From CAG-791 sp963658405 (lineage in GTDB: Bacteria > Bacillota > Clostridia > Lachnospirales > Lachnospiraceae), in assembly GCA_963658405.1 (NCBI GenBank), contig CAVKQI010000001.1, positions 4,419 to 68,418 of the forward strand: a DNA stretch of 64,000 bases, written 5' to 3'. Under the pieces are notes generated by a model that was not told where the DNA came from, did no database searches, and was given only the letters and a program-made list of their open reading frames with translations. Of this stretch, positions 1 through 7,929 are shown one piece after another (the first letter of the stretch is position 1; the number at the start of each line of letters is the position of its first letter). A program made the translations under genes and the position numbers.

Positions 1-914
1 GGCAGCAGATCCTTGACATCCACCACACCGATGCCGTCGTGGGTATCCAGCGTAGTGAAGCAGTTGCGGGGGCAGATCTCCAGCCAATGCTTTAAGTATT
101 CTGTCTGTCCGTAGTAAATGCCGTTTAAGAGCAGCATAGGCAATGCAAAGTCATAGACCGGGAAATCCTTGGCCGCGATCTTCTGCTGCATGGTATAGTG
201 CTCATGGATCTCCGGCAGGATCTCCACATTCTTGGGCTTTAGGATATCCTCTGCCTCTTTTAATAATTCCCATACATCCGGCTCCACAAAGAAGCAGGAA
301 GTATCCGCCCGCTTGGTGGCATAGGCAAAGGCATCCAGACGGATCAGGGCGGCGCCGTGGTCTGCCATCCACTCTAAGTTGCTGCGAAGGAACTGCTTTG
401 CCGTCTCGCTCTTGCAATTGATATCGATCTGTTCCTCATCAAAGGTACACCACACCTTTTCCTCGGTGCCGTCCGCAAAGTGAGCGATGGTATAGGGCGC
501 TCTGGGCTTTCTCTTGTAGATCTTGTCCACCTGCTCCTGGGTCGGCTCGCCGTTTTCCCAGAAATCCTTGTAGCGGATAAAGAGATCATGCCACTTCGAG
601 GCATCCTTTTTTTCCAGGAAATCCTGATAGTAAGGGCTGTGCGCAGAGATGTGGTTGATCATATAGTCAAACATCAGATAATAATTCTCTGCAATAGCCT
701 TTACGTCATCCCAGTTTCCGAAGGCCGGATCCACTTCCTTATACTCCATCGGCGCAAAGCCACGGTCTCCGGAGGAAGGAAAGAAAGGCAGGATATGCAC
801 GCCTCCGATAGCCCCGGAAAAATACGTATTCAGTACCTCGTTTAAATCCTTCAGATCATGCCCCATGGAGTCCGAATAGGTGATGAGCATGATTTTATTT
901 TCCAAATGCTTCAT
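1..914 (-). CDS. gtfA: Sucrose phosphorylase (GH13 subfamily 18), C-terminus beyond window
   Basis: Retaining glycoside phosphorylase that splits sucrose with phosphate into glucose 1-phosphate and fructose in the cytoplasm. The first 304 residues are visible; the gene runs off the left edge (family length about 480). The catalytic set is present: nucleophile D194 in LIRLDAFAY, acid/base E235 in EILPEIHEHY, and transition-state Asp D293 in TLDTHDGIG. The N-terminus (GGVHILPFFPSSGDRGFAP) and these motifs match the Leuconostoc/Bifidobacterium enzymes as I recall them. It is the last visible gene of a run after two ABC permeases and a GH1 enzyme, 71 bp behind the latter, so it is probably in the same operon. 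Related GH13_18 enzymes act on sucrose 6-phosphate, glucosylglycerol or glucosylglycerate; the acceptor-site loop that would decide lies outside the window. Confidence 0.88.
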   Translation of the reverse strand, partial: MKHLENKIMLITYSDSMGHDLKDLNEVLNTYFSGAIGGVHILPFFPSSGDRGFAPMEYKEVDPAFGNWDDVKAIAENYYLMFDYMINHISAHSPYYQDFLEKKDASKWHDLFIRYKDFWENGEPTQEQVDKIYKRKPRAPYTIAHFADGTEEKVWCTFDEEQIDINCKSETAKQFLRSNLEWMADHGAALIRLDAFAYATKRADTSCFFVEPDVWELLKEAEDILKPKNVEILPEIHEHYTMQQKIAAKDFPVYDFALPMLLLNGIYYGQTEYLKHWLEICPRNCFTTLDTHDGIGVVDVKDLL

Positions 915-985
915 AGATTTCTTTTCCTTTTTTTACTGATTTATCACGTGTTGCTGCAGCCTGCCGGAAAAGCTGTCAGGCTTTC

Positions 986-2350
986 CTACAGGTTTTCTCC
1001 GTTGGCTGCGATCACATCCTGATAGAAATAACCGGAATCCTTTATCGTCCTCTTCTGGGTCTGATAGTCCACGTAGATCAGGCCGAAGCGCTCGGAATAA
1101 CCGTAGGACCACTCGAAATTGTCATGGCTGCTCCATGCAAAATACCCCCGCAGATCCACGCCGTCCTCCGCCGCCCGGCGGTATTCCTGCAGATAGCGGT
1201 GCATGAAGTCCACGCGTGCAGCGTCATGTACTTTGCCGTCCAGGGATACCCAGTCGTGGGAGGACATGCCGTTTTCTGTATTATAGAAAGGCTTCTGATA
1301 GCGCTCATAGAGGAATTTCGGTGCCCAGTACATGCAGGCCGGTGTCACAGGCCACTGGATCGCCGTCTTTGCGGCGCCGTCCGGACGCTTTACCCGGACC
1401 GGATCACCATTTTCATCGGCACGGACCGGCACGGCATTGTACATATTCTGTCCGTAAAAATCCAGGGGCTCGGAGATGATCTTCCAGTCCTCTTCGGTCA
1501 GCGGCGGCATGTACTTTCCGAAATAGCGCACTGCCTCCTCCGGGTAATGTCCGAAGAATACCGGATCCGACCACAGAGCGATATTCCAGACGGCCGCCTG
1601 CAGGTTGTCATCCGGCAGCACGAAGTTGGCTCTTCTGGCCGCCTCTATATCCTCTGCACTCTCGGTCTCGGGATAATAGAGTCCGCTGCAGGGCGCGCAT
1701 CCCACCTCAATGGGGCGCTTTGCATGCCGGCGCAGCTCCTGCACTGCTCTGCCGTGGGCCTTTAAGAGATTCTGCCATACATGGAAGAATTCATAGCCGC
1801 CCACTTTAAGGCCCGGCGCATGCTCTCCGGTAAGATATCCCAGTCCTGCCACGCACTGCGGCTCATTGATGGTAAAAAACTTTGTCACCCGATCGGAGAA
1901 ACGCTCTGCTACAATCTTTGCATAAGCGGCAAACCATTCCACGATATCCGGATTCATCCATCCGCCACGGAGCTGGAGCGCATAGGGAAGATCCCAGTGA
2001 TAAAGGGTAATAAAAGGCTCAATGCCTTCTTCTAAAAGCGCATCGATCAGGGCATCGTAGTAAGCCAGTCCCTTTTCATTGACCTCTCCTGTGCCCTCCG
2101 GCAGGATCCTGGACCAGCTTAAGGAAAAGCGATAGGCCCCGATGCCCAGCTCCTTCATGAGCTTTACATCTTCCTTAAAGCGATGATACTGATCACAGGC
2201 CACATCGCCGTTTTGTCCTTCATAAATATGTCCCGGCTCTTTGCAAAAGACGTCCCAGATATTTAATCCCTTGCCGTCCTCATAGGCTGCGCCTTCCACC
2301 TGATAAGAAGCAGTCGCCGTGCCCCAGACAAAATCCTTTCGAAATCCCAT
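986..2350 (-). CDS. GH1 family beta-glucosidase
   Basis: Cytoplasmic retaining beta-glycosidase of 454 residues, the normal GH1 size, with no signal peptide. Acid/base E163 lies in FTINEPQC and nucleophile E359 in YNTENGMSS; the N-terminal FVWGTATASYQVEG is typical of the family. It probably hydrolyses beta-glucosides or short beta-gluco-oligosaccharides brought in by the adjacent ABC importer. A 6-phospho-beta-glucosidase role is less likely because the transporter is ABC and not PTS, but the sequence alone does not exclude it. The Shine-Dalgarno (GAGG) lies 8-10 bases before the ATG, directly after a GC-rich hairpin at 2372-2402. Confidence 0.93.
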   Translation of the reverse strand: MGFRKDFVWGTATASYQVEGAAYEDGKGLNIWDVFCKEPGHIYEGQNGDVACDQYHRFKEDVKLMKELGIGAYRFSLSWSRILPEGTGEVNEKGLAYYDALIDALLEEGIEPFITLYHWDLPYALQLRGGWMNPDIVEWFAAYAKIVAERFSDRVTKFFTINEPQCVAGLGYLTGEHAPGLKVGGYEFFHVWQNLLKAHGRAVQELRRHAKRPIEVGCAPCSGLYYPETESAEDIEAARRANFVLPDDNLQAAVWNIALWSDPVFFGHYPEEAVRYFGKYMPPLTEEDWKIISEPLDFYGQNMYNAVPVRADENGDPVRVKRPDGAAKTAIQWPVTPACMYWAPKFLYERYQKPFYNTENGMSSHDWVSLDGKVHDAARVDFMHRYLQEYRRAAEDGVDLRGYFAWSSHDNFEWSYGYSERFGLIYVDYQTQKRTIKDSGYFYQDVIAANGENL

Positions 2351-2371
2351 ATTATTTTTTCCTCATAATTC

Positions 2372-2402
2372 GCCGGCCAAGCCGCTCTTTGGCTTCGCCG
2401 GC
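2372..2402 (-). other. Intergenic hairpin just before the GH1 ribosome binding site
   Basis: GCCGGC at both ends pairs outside; an inner 5-bp stem (AAGCC with GGCTT) closes a 7-base loop, with one mismatch between the two stems. On the minus strand it is followed by GAATTATGAGG and the GH1 start codon. There is no T-run in the direction of transcription, so it is not an intrinsic terminator. It may stabilise mRNA or tune translation. Confidence 0.5.
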
Positions 2403-2424
2403 AGATTTTTCTCCAATGAATTGC

Positions 2425-3273
2425 TTAGCCCTTTACGCTTCCTGCTACGATACCTTCGATAATGTACTTCTGTCCGATCAGATACAGGATCAGCACCGGC
2501 AGCATCATCAGCACCAGGCCTGCCATCATGGGTGCATAATCGGCGGAATGGGTGGTCAGGAAGGAATAGGTCATCAGCGGCAGGGTCTTAACTTCCTTTA
2601 CAGAGAGGAAAGTGCTGGCCAGAATGTAGTCATTCCAGATGGACAAAGCGGTAAAGACCACGCAGGTGATGGTGATGGGTTTCAGCAGCGGATAGATAAT
2701 GCTGAAAAAGGTCTTCTCGGAAGAAGCGCCGTCGATCAGAGCTGCCTCATCCAGTTCCTCCGGAATGCCGCCGATAAAGCCGCAGTAAAGGAATGTGGGG
2801 AACGGAATATTAAGACCGATATGGAAGAAAGTGACGATCCAGATATTGTTGGCCATTCCCAGCGTGGAGCCATAGATTTTTACCAGAGGGATCATGACTA
2901 CCTGGAAGGGGATGACCATAGCGGCCACCAGGATCATGTAGACGATCTTATTGATCTTCCAGCTGCTGTAGCGGGTGAGCACATAGGCATTCATGGCGCT
3001 GAGCACGGAGCTTATCACCGTGGCGATGACGCAGATCAGGATGGAATTTAAGAATGCCTGTGCAAAGTTCATCTTCTCCAACGCAGTGGCATAATTCTCC
3101 ACATGCAGGATCGTGGGAAGACTGAACGGATTGGATACAAACTCCGAGGATTCCTTAAAGCTGTTTAAGATCACCAGGAAGAAGGGCATCACGAAAAGGA
3201 TGGCCAGCAGAAGAACGATGATGAAAATGAGCCACTGCAGGTTTTTCTTTTTTTTCATGCTTCTCTTTTTCAT
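2425..3273 (-). CDS. Sugar ABC transporter permease, MalG type
   Basis: Inner-membrane subunit (282 residues) of a carbohydrate ABC importer (CUT1 type). Six hydrophobic segments are visible, starting with one near residues 12-34. The cytoplasmic EAA loop that contacts the ATPase is clear (EELDEAALIDGASSEKTFF). Its ATG overlaps the stop of the preceding permease gene (TAATG), which implies translational coupling. No ATP-binding subunit is encoded nearby; a shared MsmK-type ATPase elsewhere is the usual arrangement and is inferred here. Confidence 0.93.
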   Translation of the reverse strand: MKKRSMKKKKNLQWLIFIIVLLLAILFVMPFFLVILNSFKESSEFVSNPFSLPTILHVENYATALEKMNFAQAFLNSILICVIATVISSVLSAMNAYVLTRYSSWKINKIVYMILVAAMVIPFQVVMIPLVKIYGSTLGMANNIWIVTFFHIGLNIPFPTFLYCGFIGGIPEELDEAALIDGASSEKTFFSIIYPLLKPITITCVVFTALSIWNDYILASTFLSVKEVKTLPLMTYSFLTTHSADYAPMMAGLVLMMLPVLILYLIGQKYIIEGIVAGSVKG

Positions 3274-4148
3274 TATCCATTTACCTCCTTCTTCTTGGAG
3301 CTGGTCACCTGGATCAGGGAAATGATCGCTACGATGATGAACAGTACCACTGCCTCTGCCTGACCTTTGCCGTACTCAAAGTTGGAAAAGGCTGTCTGGT
3401 AGATCTTTAAGGCCAGCAGCTCGGTGGACTTGTAGGGGCCGCCGGAGGTCAGGGACAGGTTGACGTCAAAGGACATAAATGCCTTGGAAATAGCCATGAA
3501 CGTACAGATGGTGATAGAGGAACGGATCATGGGGAGCTTTACAAAACGGAACAGCTGGAAACCGGTGGCACCGTCGATCTCTGCTGCCTCCAGCATCTCG
3601 CTGGAGATATTGTTAAGGCCTGCCACGTAAATGACCATCAGGTAGCCGCCCATCTGCCATACTGTCACGATGATCAGGGCGATCAGCGCCGTGACGGGCT
3701 TTGTCAGCATGGAAGTTTCCAGTGCCTCCCACCCTGCCGTCTGGCCGATCTTGGTCACGGCAAAGGAGAAGATGTAATTCCAGATATAACCCATGATGAT
3801 GCCGCCGATCATGTTGGCTGCAAAGAAGCAGGTTCTGAAAACGCTCTGGAGCTTGATGCCTGCGGTCAGCAGCATAGCCAGCACCAGACCCAGCACGTTG
3901 CTGAGCACTACGACAAAGAATACATAGATGAAGGTCTTTCCGAGGGAGGACATAAATGTCTTATCCTGGAAGATCTCGATATAGTTCTGGATGCCCACCA
4001 TATCATAATTGGGAGAAAGGCCGTTCCAGTTTGTAAATGTCAGATAAACACCGTAGACCAGGGGCATGATCACTACCAGTGCCCAGATCAGCATCGGCGG
4101 AATGACAAATTCGCAAAAGAGCTTGATTCCCTTTTTCTTCTTATCCAT
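3273..4148 (-). CDS. Sugar ABC transporter permease, MalF type
   Basis: Partner permease (291 residues) with about six membrane segments and the EAA motif SSEMLEAAEIDGATGFQLF. The N-terminus is short and lysine-rich before the first membrane helix, as in Gram-positive CUT1 permeases. It sits between the binding-protein gene (235 bp upstream, with a strong hairpin in the gap) and the MalG-type gene, which it overlaps by one base. The pair should form the channel for the oligosaccharide handled by the GH1 enzyme and the sucrose phosphorylase. Confidence 0.93.
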   Translation of the reverse strand: MDKKKKGIKLFCEFVIPPMLIWALVVIMPLVYGVYLTFTNWNGLSPNYDMVGIQNYIEIFQDKTFMSSLGKTFIYVFFVVVLSNVLGLVLAMLLTAGIKLQSVFRTCFFAANMIGGIIMGYIWNYIFSFAVTKIGQTAGWEALETSMLTKPVTALIALIIVTVWQMGGYLMVIYVAGLNNISSEMLEAAEIDGATGFQLFRFVKLPMIRSSITICTFMAISKAFMSFDVNLSLTSGGPYKSTELLALKIYQTAFSNFEYGKGQAEAVVLFIIVAIISLIQVTSSKKKEVNG

Positions 4149-4290
4149 AAGGACCTCATTTCTTTTTGTAAAAACGGGTCAGCACCCGGTGATCGCAAGG
4201 TAAACTGCATCGTTTCAGACAATGCAGCCTTCAAAATCCTCAGGTAACCTGAACAGCTGCCGATTTTTCATAACAAACTGCATAAATAGA

Positions 4291-4319
4291 GCGCTGCCGC
4301 GCTTTTTGCACGACAGCGC
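4291..4319 (-). other. 12-bp mRNA hairpin between binding-protein and permease genes
   Basis: The two arms (4291-4302 and 4308-4319) pair over 12 bp with two G-U pairs in the RNA and a 5-A loop. No T-run follows on the minus strand. Hairpins here in malE-malF-type operons protect the upstream message from 3' exonucleases and so give more binding protein than permease; that role is inferred by analogy. Confidence 0.6.
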
Positions 4320-4383
4320 CTGCTGTAAAACAACCTGTATATTCCGGTGCTCAGCTAGGAGCATTCCGCACTTTGCTTACAGT

Positions 4384-5773
4384 TTACTTCTGTGCCTGCC
4401 AGTATGCCTGTACAGCATCTGCTGCGGCATCTCTGTCCATCTGGCCTGCCAGATACTGCTGCATGGTAGCACCGTTCTCTGACCAGAAATCAGAAGGAAG
4501 AAGGGCGCTGAAGGCATAGGTGCTGTAGGTATTGCCGGCTGCCACATAATCCTGTACAGAAGCGATCATCGGGTTGGAGTAATTTACTTCTACGTCAGAG
4601 TAAGGAAGTGCTGTCTCCAGAAGGTCTGCGAACTTCTGTGCATCGTCCTTCATGATGAAGGAGATCAGCTTCTTGCCTGCTTCCTGCTGTGCCTCGGAGC
4701 TCTGGCTCTTGTCGATGCAGAAGCCCTTTGCCGGGAATACGCCCAGCTGGCTGTTGATGGCATCGCTCTCATTGTCGGTCAGCGGGCAAGCCATCAGGCC
4801 GTACTCATCGCCGTCCTTGGCAATGCTGGAGATGTAGGACCAGCCCCAGTCACCCATGAACCACATAGCGACCTTGCCTTCTGCCATAGCCTGGCCGTCG
4901 ATATCGGTATTGCCTACCAGCGGATCCTTTGCATTGTAGTTGTACTCTGCGAACAGATCAAAGGTATCCATGACGCTGTTCCACTTATCATTGGTCTTTA
5001 AGTCCACATTGCCGGCCTTTACATCATCGATGAAAGCCTGCTGTGCATCGGCATCACCCTGAATACCGGTGAACACCTGGCTTAAGAAGTGAGAACCGAG
5101 GGACCAGTCCACGCCNNNNNNNNNNGTCCACGCCGGTCAGCATCAGAGGTGCTACGCCGCCTGCCTGGATCTTTTCGCACAGTTCCTTGAGGTCGCTGGT
5201 GCTCTTGATGGTAGAAGGATCGAACTCCTCGCCGGTCGCATTCTCAATGGTGGTCTTATTGTAGATGATGCCCATAGCCTGTACAGAATCCGGCACGCCG
5301 TATACTTCGCCGTCTTCACCCTTGAAGACATCGGTATACTTGCTGTCCATGCCGGTGAGCACTTCGTCATCTGCGGAGAAAGCCAGCATGTTCTCGGAAT
5401 TCTCCTTGATGTCGATGGCATCCATGATGGAAACGGTAGGTGCCTGACCGCCAGCATACAGGGTCATCCACTTCTGCTTCTCGCTGCTGTCATAAGCGAT
5501 GTAGTTGACAGTGATGTCCGGATTAGCCTCCATGAAATCGGCTACGATCTCCTCGAACTGAGAATCCTTGCCGGGGATCGTGGTATAAAGGGAAATGGTG
5601 GTTGCACCGCTGCCGGTGGAATCCTCGCCCTCTGCTGCAGAGGCAGCTGCAGAGCTGTCTGCTGCCGTGCTGTCAGAATTTGTGCTGGCTACACCCACAC
5701 AAGCGGTCATAGACAGCGCCATCGCTGCTGCGGATGCGCAGGCGATCACTTTCGTTGCCCAGTTTTTTCTCAT
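4384..5773 (-). CDS. Extracellular sugar-binding lipoprotein (split by assembly gap)
   Basis: Solute-binding protein of a CUT1 sugar ABC importer, anchored outside the cell as a lipoprotein. The signal peptide MRKNWATKVIACASA ends in a lipobox (SMTAC), followed by an Ala/Ser/Asp-rich linker. Start chosen at 5773 because AGGAGGG lies just upstream; the ORF extends 8 codons further without support. Ten Ns at 5116-5125 break the frame. The 9 bases GTCCACGCC stand on both sides; collapsing the Ns and one copy joins ...LMLTGVD to WSLGSHF... in frame and gives a normal protein of about 456 residues. The gene is therefore most likely intact. It is the first structural gene of the operon. Confidence 0.92.
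5116..5125. other. Assembly gap (10 N) with repeated 9-base flanks
   Basis: The bases on either side of the N run are the same 9-mer, as happens when two overlapping contig ends are joined by a default gap. The true distance is probably minus 9 bases, not plus 10. Confidence 0.9.
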
Positions 5774-5864
5774 GATAAATCCCTCCTGATAGAACAATTT
5801 AACTTTGTTTATATATCATCTGATTTCCTGTAGTCCTTGCTTCCACCCCTGTCTTCTGAAATAA

Positions 5865-5882
5865 TGAACCGGATCCTGTTCA
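5865..5882. promoter_or_regulatory. 18-bp operator-like palindrome before the sugar ABC operon
   Basis: TGAACCGGATCCTGTTCA is an almost perfect inverted repeat (one mismatched pair) about 92 bp upstream of the binding-protein start. Palindromes of this size with a central CpG or GGATCC and TGAA/TTCA ends are typical LacI-family sites. I could not pick a convincing -35/-10 pair around it. It differs from the two sites by the lacI gene, so it may be read by a different protein. Confidence 0.5.
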
Positions 5883-6067
5883 ATTTGTCCAAAAGCGGAA
5901 GTGGAACATAAAAAGGAACATGAAAACCAGCAGATATCTGTTGATTAATAGCTGCAGTCTGCTGTATTTAATTTTGCTGCAGGTTTTACTTCATATTTAT
6001 CAACTGTTTTTCCGTGTGCTTCCTCTCGCCCGACCGCTGTCTGCGGCTGCGGACCTTTGCATGCTCT

Positions 6068-7093
6068 CTACTCTTCTGCGCTGCTTCTGGCTCTGGATGA
6101 GCTCCTGCGAAGTACCCGGTAGGGATAGTAGATCCATTCCTTTTCCTTGCCGGGATCCTTTTCCTCCGCGAAAAGCTGCTCACAGATGATCTTGCCTCTG
6201 TCGTAGCTGCGCACCGTGGAAAGGGGAATCTCGAACAGTTCCGATACGGAATCATCGAAACCGAAAACGGAAATATCTTCCGGCACCCGGATGCCTACGC
6301 TCTTTAAATAACGGATGGCGCCGGCTGCAATGGTATCGCTGGCGGTGACCACCGCCGTGGGAAGCTGCAGATTATTTTCGTAGATCATCTGCATGCCTTT
6401 CCTGCCGCCTTCCATAGAGAAATCCGTCTGCACCACGTAGGTGGTAGGAATGTCCAGACCATTATCATCCATGGCATCCAGAAATCCCTTCAGCCGAAGC
6501 TTTTCATTGGTATAATCTCTGGCATCTCCGCCGATGAAGGCTATCCTTCTGTGATTTTCGCTGATCAGGAAATTGGTCACATCCTTTTCCGCGTGATAGC
6601 TGTCATCCGTGGTGGTGGTATAACGGCATGTGCCCATCTCCTGTCCCTGCTGGGCCAGAACCACCGGGCAGGTGAACTCTCCGAGCTTTTCCATGATCCG
6701 GTCATCCAGGACGATTCCCATGAAGACCACTGCGTCCACGTTTCTCTCCAGCAGCTTATTCAGAAGCAGGATAGCCTTGTCATTATTGCCGCCGTAGTCG
6801 CAGGTCATCATGACCTTATTATTCTTTGTACAATAGTCGTCGATCTCCTTTAGGATCGTGGTGGTCACGGTATTGGTCATGTCCGCCTCGATGACGGCGA
6901 TCAGGTCCGTGCGCTGGGTGATGAGGCTCCTGGCCGCTGCGTTGGGCCGGTAATTCAGCCGCTTGACGCTCTCCATTACCCGCTCCCGCAGATCATCGCT
7001 GACGATAGCCGTCCCATTCATAACTCTGGAAACCGTCGAAACCGAAACCCCTGCGTCCTTTGCAACCTCTCTGATCGTGATGACAGACCCCAT
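6068..7093 (-). CDS. LacI family transcriptional regulator
   Basis: 341-residue repressor. The N-terminal helix-turn-helix and hinge are clear (ITIREVAKDAGVSVSTVSRV, then NYRPNAAARSL near residue 50), followed by a periplasmic-binding-protein-like effector domain. SD GGAGGCGG lies 5 bases from the ATG. It is divergent in expression unit from, but co-oriented with, the sugar operon that starts about 300 bp downstream, so it is the likely local regulator. Its own promoter carries an operator-like palindrome just past the transcription start (7207-7220), which suggests autoregulation. No ligand can be assigned from sequence. Confidence 0.95.
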   Translation of the reverse strand: MGSVITIREVAKDAGVSVSTVSRVMNGTAIVSDDLRERVMESVKRLNYRPNAAARSLITQRTDLIAVIEADMTNTVTTTILKEIDDYCTKNNKVMMTCDYGGNNDKAILLLNKLLERNVDAVVFMGIVLDDRIMEKLGEFTCPVVLAQQGQEMGTCRYTTTTDDSYHAEKDVTNFLISENHRRIAFIGGDARDYTNEKLRLKGFLDAMDDNGLDIPTTYVVQTDFSMEGGRKGMQMIYENNLQLPTAVVTASDTIAAGAIRYLKSVGIRVPEDISVFGFDDSVSELFEIPLSTVRSYDRGKIICEQLFAEEKDPGKEKEWIYYPYRVLRRSSSRARSSAEE

Positions 7094-7206
7094 ATCCGCC
7101 TCCTTGCACTCTTACCGTTCAGATCTTACGCTTTCTGTCTTTGACTCTGACTATGACTGACTATGAATTTGACTCTTAATTCGTCTTTGCCGTTTTTGTC
7201 TTTTCT

Positions 7207-7220
7207 TGAAATCGTTTTCA
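7207..7220. promoter_or_regulatory. Operator / cre-like palindrome O1 in the lacI leader
   Basis: TGAAATCGTTTTCA fits the LacI/CcpA-type consensus (TGAAANCGNTTNCA). On the minus strand it lies 13 bases downstream of the lacI -10 box, a position that blocks transcription when occupied. Either the local regulator or CcpA could bind. Confidence 0.7.
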
Positions 7221-7233
7221 TCTGACACCTGTG

Positions 7234-7262
7234 ATTATAGACAGGGTTGTGCTTTTCGTCAA
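7234..7262 (-). promoter_or_regulatory. Sigma-A promoter of the lacI-type gene
   Basis: On the minus strand TTGACG (7262-7257) and TATAAT (7239-7234) are separated by 17 bp. The start codon is about 140 bases downstream; operator O1 overlaps the early transcribed region. Confidence 0.85.
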
Positions 7263-7566
7263 CCGTTTTTGCCCTGTTTTTTCTTTATTCGTTGTTTTTA
7301 ACAATGATAAACGTACTGTTTTGTGCATTTTAGACGCAAATTTGCGGTTTTGAAGCTACAGGCGTCCGTTCTTTCGTTATGAAATCCTTTGCATGATTGT
7401 GGTCGGATCCGATTTGCTCCTGTCTTTTCTTTTCAAAATAATTGTGATTCGTTTGTTATATCATGTTGTTTTGTATTTTATTTTGTTCTATTTTACGTTT
7501 CAGTACGCATTTCAACGATGGTTCCTCTGTTTGTTTTTCGTGACGATAGATGTCTTTTCGCCGTCT

Positions 7567-7580
7567 TGAAATCGTTTTCA
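7567..7580. promoter_or_regulatory. Second operator O2, identical to O1
   Basis: The same 17 bases (TCTTGAAATCGTTTTCA) as at O1, 360 bp away (centre to centre) and not next to any promoter I can recognise. The spacing suggests an auxiliary operator for DNA looping by a tetrameric LacI-type protein, or control of metA, 360 bp further on. Confidence 0.6.
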
Positions 7581-7622
7581 AGCAACCGAACAGATTTTTT
7601 CTTATCTTTTGTAGCGTCGTTA

Positions 7623-7683
7623 CCTTTTGCCTTTGCTTTTCCCTTTGCTTTTACCTTTTCTTTTCTCTTTGCTTTTTCCTTCC
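7623..7683. repeat. Pyrimidine-rich tract of degenerate 6-mers
   Basis: About 60 bases composed of variants of CTTTGC and CTTTTC on the plus strand, with almost no A or G beyond the periodic G. Imperfect tandem repeat with period about six; homopurine/homopyrimidine stretches can form unusual DNA structure. Confidence 0.6.
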
Positions 7684-7852
7684 AATCTATCTTCCGACCT
7701 GCAGGGAAATAAACTTTGTCGGTATGCTTCACAGTCCGGACAGGCCAACATCAGGGTATGCTCCGGCATCTGCCTGTTACTATAAGGGAAATATTTGGGC
7801 GTATTATGAATATTGTCCATTGCTTTTACAGGCTGTTTTGGTACATACTAAA

Positions 7853-7914
7853 GAATGTAGCGCCGAAGGCGGCGAAGCATTCACCTTATGATGAATCCCC
7901 TGCCTTCCGGCAGG
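7853..7914 (+). repeat. Divergent hairpin pair before metA, possibly related to the four-hairpin element
   Basis: GAATG/CATTC (7853-7882) encloses CGCC-GAA-GGCG, resembling hairpin 2 of the dispersed element. CCTGCC/GGCAGG (7899-7914) follows and ends directly at the SD (AAGGAA), as hairpin 1 does elsewhere. Sequence match is weak, so homology is uncertain. Confidence 0.35.
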
Positions 7915-7929
7915 AAGGAAATCATTACT

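Larger units (their letters stand above)
7094..7929. other. 836-bp gene-free regulatory region between lacI-type gene and metA
   Basis: No credible gene on either strand. It holds the lacI promoter and operator, an identical second operator (7567-7580), a pyrimidine-rich tract (7623-7683) and the metA leader. Open frames here (for example a Lys/Ala-rich one from the pyrimidine tract) are compositional artefacts. No SAM riboswitch or T-box hallmark was found before metA. Confidence 0.7.

Noticed and set aside
7493..7732. Minus-strand open frame rich in Lys and Ala
   Set aside because: It is the translation of the pyrimidine-rich tract; no SD and no family-like sequence.
7700..7929. SAM riboswitch or T-box upstream of metA
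   Set aside because: No conserved core of either class could be found; only two small hairpins are visible.
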